A DNA stretch of 64,000 nt from Pirellulaceae bacterium (GCA_023382975.1 JAHDXO010000010.1:109690-173689), one strand, 5' to 3'; counted from the first letter of the stretch, positions 1 through 10,033 are shown. The notes: generated by a model from the sequence alone, not told the origin. Numbers and translations: made by a program.

Positions 1-2
1 AG

Positions 3-1760
3 ACGTTTGACGCGGTGCCCGATCTCATCTACGTGGCCGATTGCCATCAACGCGTCGTGCGTGCTAATCTCGCGACGGCCCGGCGGCTGGGAGTCCGCCG
101 AGAAGAAGTGTTGGGGCGATTCTGCGGCGAGATCATCCGTGACGACACGGGCAATCCCGAACTGCCATCGCATAAGCAACTGGCGGCCGACGGACGGCCG
201 CACGAGTTCGAAACGCACGGGTCCGGCCTGGATGGCGACTTCCTGGTGTCGTGTACGCCGCTACACGACGCGCAAGGGAGATTGACCGGAACGGTCCACG
301 TGGCTCGCGACGTGACCGAGTTGCGACGGTCCGAGGCAGCTTTGCGCCGGGCCCACGACCAGTTATCGCAACGGCGAGCCCTGGTCGCAGCGGCGTCGCT
401 CGACGGTGTTTGGGAATGGGAAGCCTCGTCGGAGCAGGTTCAGTACTCGGAGCGATTCGCCGAGTTGCTGGGTTACGGCGCCGCCGAAGTGCCGCACACG
501 CTGGATTTCTTCCGCAGCATCCTTCATCCGGACGACGCGAAAACGCTTTGGACCGCCGTTGACCGCCACCTGGAACAGAGTGCTCCCTACGATGTCGAGT
601 GCCGCCTGCGGACCAAGACCGGCGATTATCGTTGGTTCCGGACGCGCGGCCAGGCGCAGCGCGACACGGAGGGCCGACCGACCTGGATGGCAGGGTCACT
701 CCAAGACATCCACCAGCAGAAGACCGCGGAGGAAGACCTGAGAAAGGCGCTTCGCGACGTCCAGGAACTCACGCAGCAACTGCGGGCGGAGAATGTCTAT
801 CTCCAGGAGGAGATCACCAATTCGCTGGGATTCGACGAGATTGTCGGCGAAAGCGACGTGTTGCGGCGGGTCCTGACGCAGGTCGAGCATGTCGCCGGCA
901 CGGGCGCGAGCGTGCTGCTGTTGGGCGAGACGGGAACGGGAAAGGAACTGCTGGCCCGCGCTCTCCACGAACGCAGCTCGCGCAAGCAGCGTTCCCTGGT
1001 CAAAGTGAACCTGGCCGCGTTGCCGTCCAGTCTGATCGAGAGCGAGCTGTTCGGTCACGTCAAAGGAGCCTTCACGGGAGCCATCTCGGACAAGCTCGGG
1101 CGATTCCAACTGGCCGACGGCGGCACGCTGTTCTTGGACGAGATTGGCGAACTCGATCCCGAACTGCAGACGAAATTGCTGCGGGTGTTGCAGGAAGGAG
1201 AGTTCGAACGAATCGGTTCCGGCGAGACGATCCGCGTTGACGTCCGCCTGGTAGCGGCCACCAATCGCGACCTGCACCGCGCGATGGAGCAGGGGAATTT
1301 TCGCCGCGATCTGTACTACCGCCTGGCCGTGTTTCCCATCGAAGTCCCGCCGTTGCGGCTGCGGCGGGACGACATTCCGCTGCTTACGTGGCATTTCATC
1401 GGCAAGAAGCAGGGCCGGCTGGGAAAGGCCATCCAGCACATTCCCGCCGACGTAATGCGGGCGTTGACCGAATACGACTGGCCGGGCAATATCCGCGAGT
1501 TGGAGAACGTCGTCGAGCGAGCCATGATCCTCTCGTCGGGCGCCACCCTGAGCTTGCCCGATCCGCTCAAGCCGCTGGTGCGCTCCACGCCCACTCCTAC
1601 CACGGCCCGCGAAGAGATTGGTCGTGACCGAATTCTCGCCGCGCTCCAGGCGAGCCGCTGGAAGATCAAGGGCGCCGGCAATGCCGCCGAGCGATTGGGA
1701 TTGCAGCCCAGCACCCTGCGTTACCGCATGAAGGTCCTGGGAATCCGGCGCCCCGACTGA
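3..1760 (+). CDS. sigma-54-dependent response activator with PAS sensors (5' truncated)
   Basis: The reading frame is open to the left edge, and the first visible codons (TFDAVPDLIYVAD) already belong to a PAS fold, so the true start is outside the window. Counting from the GTG at 15, a PAS/PAC domain covers about residues 1-95, a second PAS about 120-235, and a short coiled linker follows. The AAA+ sigma-54 interaction domain spans about 275-505. It has Walker A GETGTGKE (about 303-310), the GAFTGA loop that contacts sigma-54 (about 351-356), Walker B TLFLDEIGEL and the WPGNIRELENV motif. A Fis-type helix-turn-helix closes the protein (about 533-581). By family, it opens sigma-54 promoters in response to a signal sensed by the PAS domains, probably in the cytoplasm. 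No REC domain is visible. The downstream AAA/TPR pair lies 181 bp away; whether it is a target is unknown, and I saw no clear -24/-12 element. Confidence 0.93.
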   Translation, partial: TFDAVPDLIYVADCHQRVVRANLATARRLGVRREEVLGRFCGEIIRDDTGNPELPSHKQLAADGRPHEFETHGSGLDGDFLVSCTPLHDAQGRLTGTVHVARDVTELRRSEAALRRAHDQLSQRRALVAAASLDGVWEWEASSEQVQYSERFAELLGYGAAEVPHTLDFFRSILHPDDAKTLWTAVDRHLEQSAPYDVECRLRTKTGDYRWFRTRGQAQRDTEGRPTWMAGSLQDIHQQKTAEEDLRKALRDVQELTQQLRAENVYLQEEITNSLGFDEIVGESDVLRRVLTQVEHVAGTGASVLLLGETGTGKELLARALHERSSRKQRSLVKVNLAALPSSLIESELFGHVKGAFTGAISDKLGRFQLADGGTLFLDEIGELDPELQTKLLRVLQEGEFERIGSGETIRVDVRLVAATNRDLHRAMEQGNFRRDLYYRLAVFPIEVPPLRLRRDDIPLLTWHFIGKKQGRLGKAIQHIPADVMRALTEYDWPGNIRELENVVERAMILSSGATLSLPDPLKPLVRSTPTPTTAREEIGRDRILAALQASRWKIKGAGNAAERLGLQPSTLRYRMKVLGIRRPD

Positions 1761-1941
1761 AGACAGACCGCTCGGCGATGAACCCGCGAGAGACGCAACG
1801 GTGACGGCTGGAGACAACCGGCGGCGGGCGGCTATAATCACGTCGCACGTTGCCGGGCAGGCGGCTGAGTGGCGGCGAGTGGTTTCGCTCCCGGCCGAGT
1901 GTGCGGGAATCGGTGTTCGGATCGAGAGAAAGGTGACGTCC

Positions 1942-3288
1942 ATGCATGGGGACCAGGCGATTCAGGCGTTGCGGGACGCGCTGCGTGTCACGCCTCACAA
2001 TATCCCGTTGCGCACGCACTTGGCGCGTTCGTTGGCAGGATTGGGACGATTGGACGAGGCCGAGCAGGAGTTTCGCGGCGCGCTGGCGGACGCACCGGAC
2101 GACGTGGCGGTCAAACTGGGCCTGGCCGACTGCTATTTCCGCCAAGGCAAGGACGGTCAGGCGCTGGTGATCGTCGAGACGCTGGCGGACCGCCGCGATG
2201 CGCCGGCCGAGGCCAACGTGTTGTACGCACGGCTGCTGGTCCGAGAAGGACGGATCGCCGACGCGGTGGCCCGCTACCAACTGGCCCTGGAAGTCGATCC
2301 GGCGGCCGAGGACCAAGCGTTGAGCGCCCAACTGGGCATCGGCCCGCAGAACCGAGCTGGCGAGGTCTTCGAGGGCCGTGTCCGCGAAGCCTGGGGCGAT
2401 TCGCCGTCCCGCGAGTCCGCTACCGAAATCGAACGGCCCCAGATCACGTTCGCCCAGGTAGGCGGAATGGACCAGATCAAGGAAGAGATCGCCATGAAGA
2501 TCATCTTCCCGCTGAAGCATCCCGAGATGTACCAGGCCTACGGCAAGACGATCGGGGGCGGGATTTTGATGTACGGGCCGCCGGGCTGCGGCAAGACCTA
2601 CCTGGCCCGCGCGACGGCGGGCGAGATCTCGGCCGGATTCATCTCGATCGGCATCAGCGACGTGTTGGACATGTGGGTCGGCTCCAGCGAACGGAACCTG
2701 CGCGAGTTGTTCGAGCAAGCGAGGGCGAACACGCCGTGCGTCTTGTTCTTCGACGAAGTCGATGCGCTCGGCGGCCGGCGCAGCGACATGCACGGCGGCG
2801 GCGCCCGCCAGACGATCAACCAGTTTCTGGCCGAGATGGACGGCGTCGATCGATCGAACGAAGGCGTGCTGATCCTGGCCGCGACGAACGCCCCCTGGCA
2901 CGTCGATCCGGCTTTTCGACGCCCCGGCCGTTTCGATCGAGTGCTGTTCGTCCCGCCTCCGGATCGTGCAGCCCGGGCGGAGATCCTGCAACTGCACTGC
3001 CAGGGCAAACCCCAGGAGGCGCTCGACTTTGTCTCGCTGGCCGCCAAGACCGACCAGTTTTCCGGAGCGGACTTGAAGGCCGTGGTCGACGCGGCGGTCG
3101 AGGAGAAACTGCGGCAGGTGATCAAGACGGGCCGCCCCCAGCCGCTGACCACCGCCGACCTGGCCCGCGCGGCCAAGTCGTTGCGGCCGACCACCCGCGA
3201 ATGGTTCGCCACCGCCCGCAATTACGCCTTGTATTCCAATCAAGGCGGCGCGTACGACCCGGTGCTGGAATACTTGAAACTGAAGTGA
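1942..3288 (+). CDS. TPR-AAA+ ATPase (CDC48/FtsH-like AAA module)
   Basis: A 448-residue cytoplasmic protein. TPR-like helices rich in Ala and Leu fill about residues 1-140, followed by one classical AAA domain. That domain has Walker A GPPGCGKT (about 212-219), Walker B VLFFDEVDALGG (about 266-277), sensor-1 LAATNAPW and the second region of homology with paired arginines (DPAFRRPGRFDR). A C-terminal helical lid follows. There is no zinc-protease motif, so it is not an FtsH protease; the AAA core resembles CDC48/VAT-type unfoldases. The ATG at 1942 is preferred because GAGAAAGG precedes it and the TPR homology begins there; an in-frame GTG at 1801 lacks such support. The next gene starts 8 bp downstream and encodes a TPR membrane protein, so the two probably act together, for example as a recruited ATPase and its membrane docking partner. 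That partnership is inference. Confidence 0.88.
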   Translation: MHGDQAIQALRDALRVTPHNIPLRTHLARSLAGLGRLDEAEQEFRGALADAPDDVAVKLGLADCYFRQGKDGQALVIVETLADRRDAPAEANVLYARLLVREGRIADAVARYQLALEVDPAAEDQALSAQLGIGPQNRAGEVFEGRVREAWGDSPSRESATEIERPQITFAQVGGMDQIKEEIAMKIIFPLKHPEMYQAYGKTIGGGILMYGPPGCGKTYLARATAGEISAGFISIGISDVLDMWVGSSERNLRELFEQARANTPCVLFFDEVDALGGRRSDMHGGGARQTINQFLAEMDGVDRSNEGVLILAATNAPWHVDPAFRRPGRFDRVLFVPPPDRAARAEILQLHCQGKPQEALDFVSLAAKTDQFSGADLKAVVDAAVEEKLRQVIKTGRPQPLTTADLARAAKSLRPTTREWFATARNYALYSNQGGAYDPVLEYLKLK

Positions 3289-3296
3289 ATCCACCG

Positions 3297-4577
3297 ATGG
3301 AAAACCCGCATCTGAAGCGCGGCCTGCTGCTGGTCCAGCAATCGCGGCATGAATTGGCCGAACAGGAATTGCACCTCGCGCTGGCCGACGATCCGAACGA
3401 ACCGTTTGCCCACGGTCTGTTGGCGCTCTGTCTGGTCGCCCGCAAAGCTTTTCAAGAGGCGACGTCGGAGGCCCAGCATGCGATCCATCTGGCCCCCGAT
3501 TTGCCGTTTGCGCACCATGCCTTGGCGGTCGTGTTCTACGAACGCAACCGTTTGCGCGAAGCCGAAGCGGCGATCCACGAGGCCATCATGTTGGACCCGT
3601 ATCGAGTCGAGCAGTTCGGTCTGCTGGCAGCGATCAAGTTGGGACAGCGGCAATGGCAAGCGGCGCTCGCAGCCGCCGAACAGGGCTTGGCCATCGATCC
3701 GGAAGACGCGGAATGCATCAACCACCGGGCCCAGGCCATGAACAAGTTGGGACGCACCGTGGGCGCCGCCGAGGCGTTGGAGAGCGCCTTGGCTAGGTCG
3801 CCGGAAGACGACGACGCCCACGCCAACATGGGCTGGACGCGACTGCAACAGGGTCGCGGCCGGGAGGCGCTGGAGCATTTCCGCGAGGCCCTGCGACTGA
3901 ATCCGGAATCCGACTCGGCACGCGCCGGGATCGTCGAGGCGTTGAAGAGCCGCAACCCGATCTATCGCTTGATGCTGGGCTACTTCCTGTGGATTTCCCG
4001 CCTGTCGCGCCGCGCCCAGTGGGGTGTCGTGATCGGCGGCTATGTGGGCTACCAGTTCCTCCGCGGATTGGCCCGGACTGCGCCCGATCTGGCGATTTGG
4101 ATTCAGCCGCTGCTCTGGCTCTACATCGCCTTTGTCGTGCTGACGTGGATCGGCGTTCCGGTGTTCAACCTGCTGCTGCGACTGAACCGGTTCGGGCGGC
4201 TGGCGCTGTCGCGGGACCAAATCGTGGCGTCCAACTGGGTCGGCCTCTGTCTGCTGACCGCACTGCTGCTGTTCGTGATCGGAGTGATCCTGAACGACTT
4301 GGGCGTTCTAGCGATTGCCTTGATGTTCGGCGTGCTGGTGATCCCGGTCTCCGCCACGTGCCGTCTGCACCGGGGCTGGCCCCGAAACATGATGGCCTTG
4401 TACACCGGTGGCCTGCTGCTGTGTACTTTGGGGGTGAGTGCAGCGTTGTTGCTGACGAAGGAGGCTGGCGACCTCGCCGACCGGATGCTCGATCCCCTGG
4501 TCATGATCTTCGTGGTCGGCTTCCTCGTATCGCAATTCGTCGCCAACGCCCTGGCCCACCAACGGCCCAAGTACTGA
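3297..4577 (+). CDS. TPR-repeat integral membrane protein
   Basis: A 426-residue protein in two halves. Residues 1-215 carry about five or six TPR units (for example AIHLAPDLPFAHHALAVVFY and LEHFREALRLNPESDSARAG). From about residue 235 to the end there are five or six hydrophobic segments, starting near WGVVIGGYVGYQF and ending with PLVMIFVVGFLVSQFVANAL. The TPR domain would face the cytoplasm if the N-terminus is inside. The ATG at 3297 comes 8 bp after the stop of the TPR-AAA+ ATPase gene, so the two are probably one transcript. No enzymatic motif is visible, and the name describes only the architecture. It may anchor or recruit the upstream ATPase, which also has TPRs. Confidence 0.85.
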   Translation: MENPHLKRGLLLVQQSRHELAEQELHLALADDPNEPFAHGLLALCLVARKAFQEATSEAQHAIHLAPDLPFAHHALAVVFYERNRLREAEAAIHEAIMLDPYRVEQFGLLAAIKLGQRQWQAALAAAEQGLAIDPEDAECINHRAQAMNKLGRTVGAAEALESALARSPEDDDAHANMGWTRLQQGRGREALEHFREALRLNPESDSARAGIVEALKSRNPIYRLMLGYFLWISRLSRRAQWGVVIGGYVGYQFLRGLARTAPDLAIWIQPLLWLYIAFVVLTWIGVPVFNLLLRLNRFGRLALSRDQIVASNWVGLCLLTALLLFVIGVILNDLGVLAIALMFGVLVIPVSATCRLHRGWPRNMMALYTGGLLLCTLGVSAALLLTKEAGDLADRMLDPLVMIFVVGFLVSQFVANALAHQRPKY

Positions 4578-4692
4578 GGAAAGAGCCTGTCGGACTTTCG
4601 GGCGGTCCATGCCGTCGGCACACGTTGCCAGCATCCGTTACAATCGTCGGGGCGTTACGTCCTCGAGCCGCGGGAATTGTCGGGAGGGTCAA

Positions 4693-5859
4693 ATGAAGTC
4701 GGTTGCTATGTCTCGGCGTCGTGTCTTGAAGGCCTTGGGTGCGGCCGCCGCGGGCGCTCTTGTCGCTCCGGGGCGATCGTTTGCCGACGTGGTGGAACGC
4801 CGACCGCGGCACCATCGAGTCGAGGTGCTGGTCGTGTCGGAGGAGTTCGACGATCGTCGCTACTTGGCGTTTCCGGCGTTGGTCGATCTGGGCGACGAGG
4901 TGTTGGTCTCGTTCAAACGCGGTTGGTCGCATGCGTCGGATCCTGGCGCGACGTTGGAACTGCTGCGGATCGATCCGGCGACGGGCGTCGCGTCGCGGCC
5001 TCAGACGATCGCCCGACTGGACGATCACATCATGCAGATGGGCGAGTGGGTGCGGTTCGCCAACGGCCACATCGCCAACTGCATCGATGCGCAGCGGAAG
5101 GAGAACGGTCTGGCGAGGGCCGGCTTGCGCGTGGTCCGTTCCACCGACGGCGGCAAGACGTTCGGGCCGGTCGAACGAGTCGGCGTGGTGGACGGCGTGG
5201 AGTACGGTTATGCGTTCGAGGCGATCGTCGAGCAAGATACGACCTGGATGCTCGCGATGACGTTCGCCAATCTGACCGGAGGCCGGTCAGTGTATGCGCC
5301 GCGGCCTCATGCGGGTTCGGTGGATGTGATCCGTTCGGACGACCACGGGAAGAGTTGGCATTTTGTGCGGAACCTGAGTCACGAATTCGGGGACGTGCCG
5401 ATCAATGAAAGCACGTTCGTCCGCCACGGCGATGGATTCCTCGTCAGCACCCGCGGCTACGACGACCGGCAGCGAGTCCATCTGACCGATGCGTCGTTCC
5501 GCGTGCTGCGTCAGACGGATTTGACCGCCGCGCATCCGTTCATCACCAGCCACATCGGGCGCCCGCGTTTGTTTGCCCGCGACGGGAACGTCTACCTGCT
5601 GGGTCGCAACTGGCCACCCCCGCCGCGGGCGATGCAGCTCGGCCTGTTCCGCCTGGATCCCGACACGTTGAACGTGGCGGCCTATTCGGTGCTGGACAAT
5701 GCCGAGCGGGCAGCCGTGTTCGACGGATACTATGCCATGCCGTACTTTCGAACCTCGGGGGCCGAGACGATGATGTACGTCGTGACCTACCAAGGCGTCC
5801 GGGGCCAGGCAGCGCCGGACATCGTCCGCCACGAGTACCGATGGGACGAGGTGAAATAG
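4693..5859 (+). CDS. Tat-exported sialidase-like (BNR/Asp-box) protein
   Basis: A 388-residue protein. The start at 4693 follows GGGAGGG and gives a short Tat-type signal (MSRRRVLKALGAAAAGALVA, ending near FADVV). The mature part is a predicted six-bladed propeller of the exo-alpha-sialidase superfamily. Two Asp-box motifs (S-x-D-x-G-x-[ST]-[FW]) are visible: STDGGKTFG near residue 150 and SDDHGKSWHF near 215. An early Arg-rich strand (SEEFDDRRYLAFPALVDLGD) sits where sialidases often carry part of the arginine triad. Family members cleave terminal sialic acids or related sugars, but many planctomycete paralogues are uncharacterised. The substrate is therefore unknown. A beta-helix protein follows 49 bp downstream on the same strand, consistent with an exported glycan-processing cluster. 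Confidence 0.82.
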   Translation: MKSVAMSRRRVLKALGAAAAGALVAPGRSFADVVERRPRHHRVEVLVVSEEFDDRRYLAFPALVDLGDEVLVSFKRGWSHASDPGATLELLRIDPATGVASRPQTIARLDDHIMQMGEWVRFANGHIANCIDAQRKENGLARAGLRVVRSTDGGKTFGPVERVGVVDGVEYGYAFEAIVEQDTTWMLAMTFANLTGGRSVYAPRPHAGSVDVIRSDDHGKSWHFVRNLSHEFGDVPINESTFVRHGDGFLVSTRGYDDRQRVHLTDASFRVLRQTDLTAAHPFITSHIGRPRLFARDGNVYLLGRNWPPPPRAMQLGLFRLDPDTLNVAAYSVLDNAERAAVFDGYYAMPYFRTSGAETMMYVVTYQGVRGQAAPDIVRHEYRWDEVK

Positions 5860-5908
5860 TCCGCCGCCCTTCCGCCCGATCAAGCACACCCCTGCGAGGA
5901 AATGGATC

Positions 5909-7801
5909 ATGCGCTCTTTGCCACTCCCCTGTTGGACAATCGTTCTGGCTCTCGTTGTGGTCGCTGGAAACGAAATGCTCTCGGCTGACGAAGAACCTTG
6001 CACCTACTACATCGACGCGACGGACGGCGACGACTCGGACGTTGGCACGTCGCCCGGCAAAGCGTGGCGTTCGCTGGCCAAGGTCAACAGGGCGACGCTG
6101 CGGCCAGGCGATTGCGTGCTGTTCCGCCGCGGTCAGACTTGGCGCGGGCAGCTTGTTCCGCAGAGCGGCGCCGACGGACGGCCGGTCACCTACGGCGCGT
6201 ACGGCGAGGGCGACAAGCCGCTGCTGCTCGGCTCAGCCAATTTCAGCCGGCCCGACGACTGGCAATCGGAGGGCGAGGCGTTGTGGGCCACCACGCCGGC
6301 CCGCTTCGACGCGCGGGAAACCGTGGCTGATCTGAACCACGACCGTTGGTCGTTGCACCGCGAGGGCGGAGCCGACTGTGCGATGACCCGCCCGGCTGAG
6401 GCAGCTCACTACCGCATCGTGTGCAAGAGTCCCGGAGAGAGGCGGAACCACCTCCAGTTCAGCGCTGCCGGGCTGAGCGTCCGCGAAGGCGAGGATTACC
6501 AATTTACGTATCGAGCTCGCAGTTCGAAGCCTTTCCCGGCGGCGGCGATCGCCGTCATGAAAAACGGGCCGCCCTGGACCGACTACGCCCCTGCCGTGAC
6601 GTCGCCGGCGCCGATCGGCACCGACTGGACCGAGCACACGGTCCGGTTCCAATCGCAGCACACGGCCGACGATGCGCGGCTGACCTTCTTCCTGGGCGGC
6701 GCGATGCCGGCCGAGGCCGTGCTGGAGTTCGAGCCCGGAACGTTCGTACGGGCGGAATGCAGTCAGCCGATCCCACTGTCGGTCGACGTGGGCAACATCA
6801 TTTTCGAACAGTTGGAGCCTGGACCCGCGGCCGGCGGACGCGGGACACTGTCGGTCGGCGTAAAGAGATGGCAGGTTGCCGATCTGCGGGACGAGGGCGA
6901 CTACTTCTACGACAACCAGCGCGGATGCGTGGTGCTGCGCGCCGCGGCCAACCCGGCCAGCCGATACCGAAGCATCGAACTGGCGCTGAAACGTCACATC
7001 ATCAGTCAGGGCAACCGCGGGCACATCACTTACGAAGACCTCGCCCTGCGCTACGGCGCGGCGCACGGCATCGGGGGCGGCAACACGCACCACATCACCG
7101 TCCGCCGTTGCGACATCTCCTACATCGGCGGCGGCCACCAATTGACCACGCCCGACGGGCGGCCGGTGCGGTACGGCAACGGCGTCGAGTTCTGGGACTC
7201 AGCGGCCAACAACCTGGTCGAAGACTGCCGCCTGTGGGAGATCTACGATGCGGCGCTGACCAACCAAGGCAGCGGCGTGAATGTCCAGGAGAACATCACG
7301 TATCGGCGGAACGTGATTTGGAACAGCGAGTATTCGTTCGAATACTGGAACCGACCGGCGGAGAGCATCACGCGGAACATCGTGTTCGAGTACAACACGT
7401 GCGTTGACGCGGGCTGCGGTTGGGGGCACGACCAGCGTCCCGACCGCAACGGTCGCCACCTGATGTTCTACCACAACCCCGCGGCGACCAAGGACGTCAT
7501 CGTGCGCCATAACGTCTTCTCGAACGCCACCCACAGCATGCTGCGACTCCACGGCGAAGACTGGGCGAGCGGCTTGGTCGTGGGCGCCAATGTCTGGCAT
7601 CAGCCGAACGGCCCGATCTTGCTGTGGAGCTCGGAGTCGATCGCGGCGGACGGCCTGGAAGCCTTTGTCGGGCAGCACGGCCTGGGCGGTCCCTGGCTGT
7701 TGGTCGATCCTCAATTCCAAGACCCGGAGCGTCGCGACTACCGACCGCAGCCCGACAGTCCCGCGCGACCGTTCGGCCGCTGGGCGGAACCGCAGCCATG
7801 A
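5909..7801 (+). CDS. secreted right-handed parallel beta-helix protein
   Basis: A 630-residue exported protein. It has a Sec-type signal (PCWTIVLALVVVAG, cleavage near LSADEE) after a GAGGAAA ribosome site. The mature N-terminus (TYYIDATDGDDSDVGTSP, then WRSLAKVN and FRRGQTWRG) is the typical entry cap of pectate-lyase-like helices. About residues 125-290 look like an inserted carbohydrate-binding beta-sandwich (LRRP-free, rich in aromatic residues, VREGEDYQFTYRARSSKPF). Residues about 350-600 carry the helix turns with repeated asparagine and histidine positions (GNTHHITVRRCDISYIGGG, NNLVEDCRLWEIYDAALTNQ). Members of this fold include polysaccharide lyases and hydrolases. I cannot assign a catalytic triad, so activity is undetermined. 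It follows the sialidase-like gene by 49 bp and precedes a DUF1080 gene. Confidence 0.83.
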   Translation: MRSLPLPCWTIVLALVVVAGNEMLSADEEPCTYYIDATDGDDSDVGTSPGKAWRSLAKVNRATLRPGDCVLFRRGQTWRGQLVPQSGADGRPVTYGAYGEGDKPLLLGSANFSRPDDWQSEGEALWATTPARFDARETVADLNHDRWSLHREGGADCAMTRPAEAAHYRIVCKSPGERRNHLQFSAAGLSVREGEDYQFTYRARSSKPFPAAAIAVMKNGPPWTDYAPAVTSPAPIGTDWTEHTVRFQSQHTADDARLTFFLGGAMPAEAVLEFEPGTFVRAECSQPIPLSVDVGNIIFEQLEPGPAAGGRGTLSVGVKRWQVADLRDEGDYFYDNQRGCVVLRAAANPASRYRSIELALKRHIISQGNRGHITYEDLALRYGAAHGIGGGNTHHITVRRCDISYIGGGHQLTTPDGRPVRYGNGVEFWDSAANNLVEDCRLWEIYDAALTNQGSGVNVQENITYRRNVIWNSEYSFEYWNRPAESITRNIVFEYNTCVDAGCGWGHDQRPDRNGRHLMFYHNPAATKDVIVRHNVFSNATHSMLRLHGEDWASGLVVGANVWHQPNGPILLWSSESIAADGLEAFVGQHGLGGPWLLVDPQFQDPERRDYRPQPDSPARPFGRWAEPQP

Positions 7802-7902
7802 ATCTGCGGAAGTAGTCTCGGACGCGATTCCCTGCTAGAATAGCGACCTTGACGTCCGGTACGGGGCCGGGCAGTGCGATGAGTTTTCTTGGGAGTGCAA
7901 CG

Positions 7903-8604
7903 ATGAGATACTACACTTTGGGCCTGATCCTGACCGCGTTTCTGATGAACGCCGTCGCCGGCCAGCAGGCTGTCCTGGCGGCCGACGAAGACGGATTCAA
8001 GAGCCTTTTCGATGGAAAAACACTCGAAGGCTGGGAAGGCAAGCCGCAGTTCTGGTCCGTCCGCGACGGTGCCATCGCGGGTCAGACGACAGCGGAAAAC
8101 CCCACGAAGGGAAACACGTTTATTGTCTGGAGAGGCGGCAAGCTGGGCGATTTCGAACTCCGCTTGAAATTCCGCCTTGTCGGCGGCAACTCGGGCATCC
8201 AATACCGCAGCGTCGAGATGGATGATTTTGTGGTCGGCGGGTATCAGGCCGATTTCGAGGCCGGCGACCGGTACAACGGCATCCTGTACGAAGAGCGCGG
8301 GCGCGGCATTCTGGCGCTGCGAAATCAGAAGGTCGTGATCGAGGAAGACGGCACGAAGAAGGTTGTCGGCACCACCTGTGATGAGGATGCTCTGGTCGCC
8401 TCGATCAAGAAAGAAGACTGGAACGAGTACGTGATTATCGCCAAGGGCAACCATTTGGTGCAGAAGATCAACGGATTCGTCACGGTCGAAGTGACGGACA
8501 ACCAGGAGTCGAAGCGGCGAATGGAGGGGGTTTTGGCCTTGCAGTTGCACGCTGGCCCGCCCATGTTGGTCCAGTTCAAGGACATTCAACTGAAGAGTCT
8601 CTAA
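7903..8604 (+). CDS. exported DUF1080 (3-keto-disaccharide hydrolase-like) protein
   Basis: A 233-residue protein with a signal peptide ([19 protein letters not shown], cleavage near VLAADED) followed by one DUF1080 jelly-roll domain. Family hallmarks are the opening [16 protein letters not shown], the [11 protein letters not shown] strand, [20 protein letters not shown] and [22 protein letters not shown]1080 proteins are concanavalin-like lectin/glucanase folds, and some act as 3-keto-glycoside hydrolases together with Gfo/Idh/MocA oxidoreductases. That pairing is suggestive here because three such oxidoreductases occur in the window, though none is adjacent. The ATG at 7903 is preferred (GGGAG seven bases upstream, and the signal peptide begins there). 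An in-frame ATG at 7879 would add eight residues. Confidence 0.87.
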   Translation: MRYYTLGLILTAFLMNAVAGQQAVLAADEDGFKSLFDGKTLEGWEGKPQFWSVRDGAIAGQTTAENPTKGNTFIVWRGGKLGDFELRLKFRLVGGNSGIQYRSVEMDDFVVGGYQADFEAGDRYNGILYEERGRGILALRNQKVVIEEDGTKKVVGTTCDEDALVASIKKEDWNEYVIIAKGNHLVQKINGFVTVEVTDNQESKRRMEGVLALQLHAGPPMLVQFKDIQLKSL

Positions 8605-8665
8605 CAGGTATTACGAACCTCCTGGCATTCGGGAGCCGGATCGGCGCCAATCGCCTGTCCGCTCC

Positions 8666-8695
8666 TTGACCGAATCGATCCGGCGGGCATACACT
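8666..8695 (+). promoter_or_regulatory. candidate sigma-70 promoter of purA-uppS-cdsA
   Basis: TTGACC at 8666-8671 and TACACT at 8690-8695 are separated by 18 bases and lie about 50 bp before the purA start. They match the bacterial consensus at five and four of six positions. This is inspection only; no start site is known. Confidence 0.42.
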
Positions 8696-8743
8696 AGCCC
8701 GCTGGTTTTTTGGGGGGCTGGTAAACAAACGGGGAGAATCGAA

Positions 8744-10033
8744 TTGGCTGTAACCTCCGTCATCGGCTTGCAGTGGGGCGACGAGGCCAAGGGCAAAATC
8801 GTCGACTTGCTGACTTCCAGATTCGACATCGTGGTACGGTATCAGGGCGGCGCGAACGCCGGCCATACCGTGGTGGTGGGTGACCAAGTCTACAAGTTGC
8901 ACCACATCCCGAGCGGAATTCTGAACCGGGGAGTGGTGAATATCGTCGCTCCCGGTGTCGTGCTGAATCCGCCGACGATCTTGAAAGAGATCGACTCGCT
9001 GTTGGAGCGAGGGATACCGGTGGCGGAGAACTTGAAGATCAGCGACCGCGTCCACGTGGTGTTTCCGTGGCATATCGCCGAGGACCGGGCGATCAATGCG
9101 GCCTTGGTGGGCGGGGAGAGCATCGGCACGACGCTGCGCGGCATCGGCCCCTGCTATCGGGACAAGTATGGCCGCTCGAATGCGATCCGTCTGGGAGACA
9201 TGTATCGACCCGACTTTCGCGAAAAAGTCGCCTCGATCGTCGCGCTCAAATCGCGGCTGCTGTCCCAGTTGGGAGACAACGAGGACTTGGACGCCGAGGC
9301 GATTTACGAGGAATTCTCGGGCTACGCCGAGCGGTTGCGTCCGTACGTTGCCGAGACGACTCATTATCTGCATGACGCTTTGGAAGCGGGAAAGAACGTT
9401 TTGTTCGAAGGGGCTCAGGGCTCGCTGCTGGACATCGACCATGGCACGTTCCCTTTCGTGACCAGCAGCAACAGCTCGGGCGTCGGCGTCTGCGGCGGTT
9501 CGGGCGTGCCTCCGCGGTGGATTCAGCGGGTGTTGGGAGTGGCCAAGGCTTATACGACGCGAGTCGGCGGCGGGCCTTTCCCCACCGAATTGCACGACGA
9601 AACGGGACAGCGGATCCGCGACCTGGGCCGAGAATACGGAACCACGACGGGTCGACCGCGCCGCTGCGGCTGGTTCGATGCCGTGGCCGTTCGCTACACG
9701 GTCCGGCTTGGCGGGGTGGACGGCTTGGCGATCATGATGATGGACGTGCTCAGCCATCTACCCGAAATCAACATCTGTGTCGCCTACGAATTGAACGGCC
9801 AACGGATTGACCGCTTCCCCGGTCATGTGGACGACCTGCGGTTGGTCAAGCCGATTCTGGAAACCCTGCCAGGTTGGCAGACGGACGTCTCCCAGGTTCG
9901 GCGCATCGAAGATTTTCCGGCGGGTGCCCGCCGTTATCTGGACCGCGTGGCGGAACTGGTGGGGCGTCCCGTGGACGTGGTGTCCGTCGGTCCGGACCGC
10001 GAGCAGACGATCTTTGCTGACAGCACGCTATGA
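8744..10033 (+). CDS. purA: adenylosuccinate synthetase
   Basis: A 429-residue cytoplasmic enzyme that joins IMP and aspartate using GTP, the first committed step to AMP. The start is TTG at 8744, placed by GGGGAGA six bases upstream and by alignment to the family N-terminus ([17 protein letters not shown]). Catalytic Asp13 is present. The usual GDEGKGK loop reads GDEAKGK, a conservative change. Other hallmarks are ANAGHTVV, the [17 protein letters not shown] segment, the [21 protein letters not shown] stretch, the [12 protein letters not shown] motif and [12 protein letters not shown]. Length is normal for the family. Its last four bases overlap the ATG of uppS, so purA, uppS and cdsA are probably one coupled operon joining nucleotide and envelope precursor synthesis. 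Confidence 0.97.
   Translation: MAVTSVIGLQWGDEAKGKIVDLLTSRFDIVVRYQGGANAGHTVVVGDQVYKLHHIPSGILNRGVVNIVAPGVVLNPPTILKEIDSLLERGIPVAENLKISDRVHVVFPWHIAEDRAINAALVGGESIGTTLRGIGPCYRDKYGRSNAIRLGDMYRPDFREKVASIVALKSRLLSQLGDNEDLDAEAIYEEFSGYAERLRPYVAETTHYLHDALEAGKNVLFEGAQGSLLDIDHGTFPFVTSSNSSGVGVCGGSGVPPRWIQRVLGVAKAYTTRVGGGPFPTELHDETGQRIRDLGREYGTTTGRPRRCGWFDAVAVRYTVRLGGVDGLAIMMMDVLSHLPEINICVAYELNGQRIDRFPGHVDDLRLVKPILETLPGWQTDVSQVRRIEDFPAGARRYLDRVAELVGRPVDVVSVGPDREQTIFADSTL

Noticed and set aside
1761..1941. Sigma-54 promoter before the AAA gene
   Set aside because: No convincing GG-N10-GC element was found despite the sigma-54 activator upstream.
1942..3288. FtsH protease
   Set aside because: No HExxH zinc-protease motif and no transmembrane segments.
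1666..3294. Long open minus-strand frame over the AAA ATPase
   Set aside because: High G+C sequence gives spurious antisense frames; the plus strand carries clear AAA and TPR motifs.
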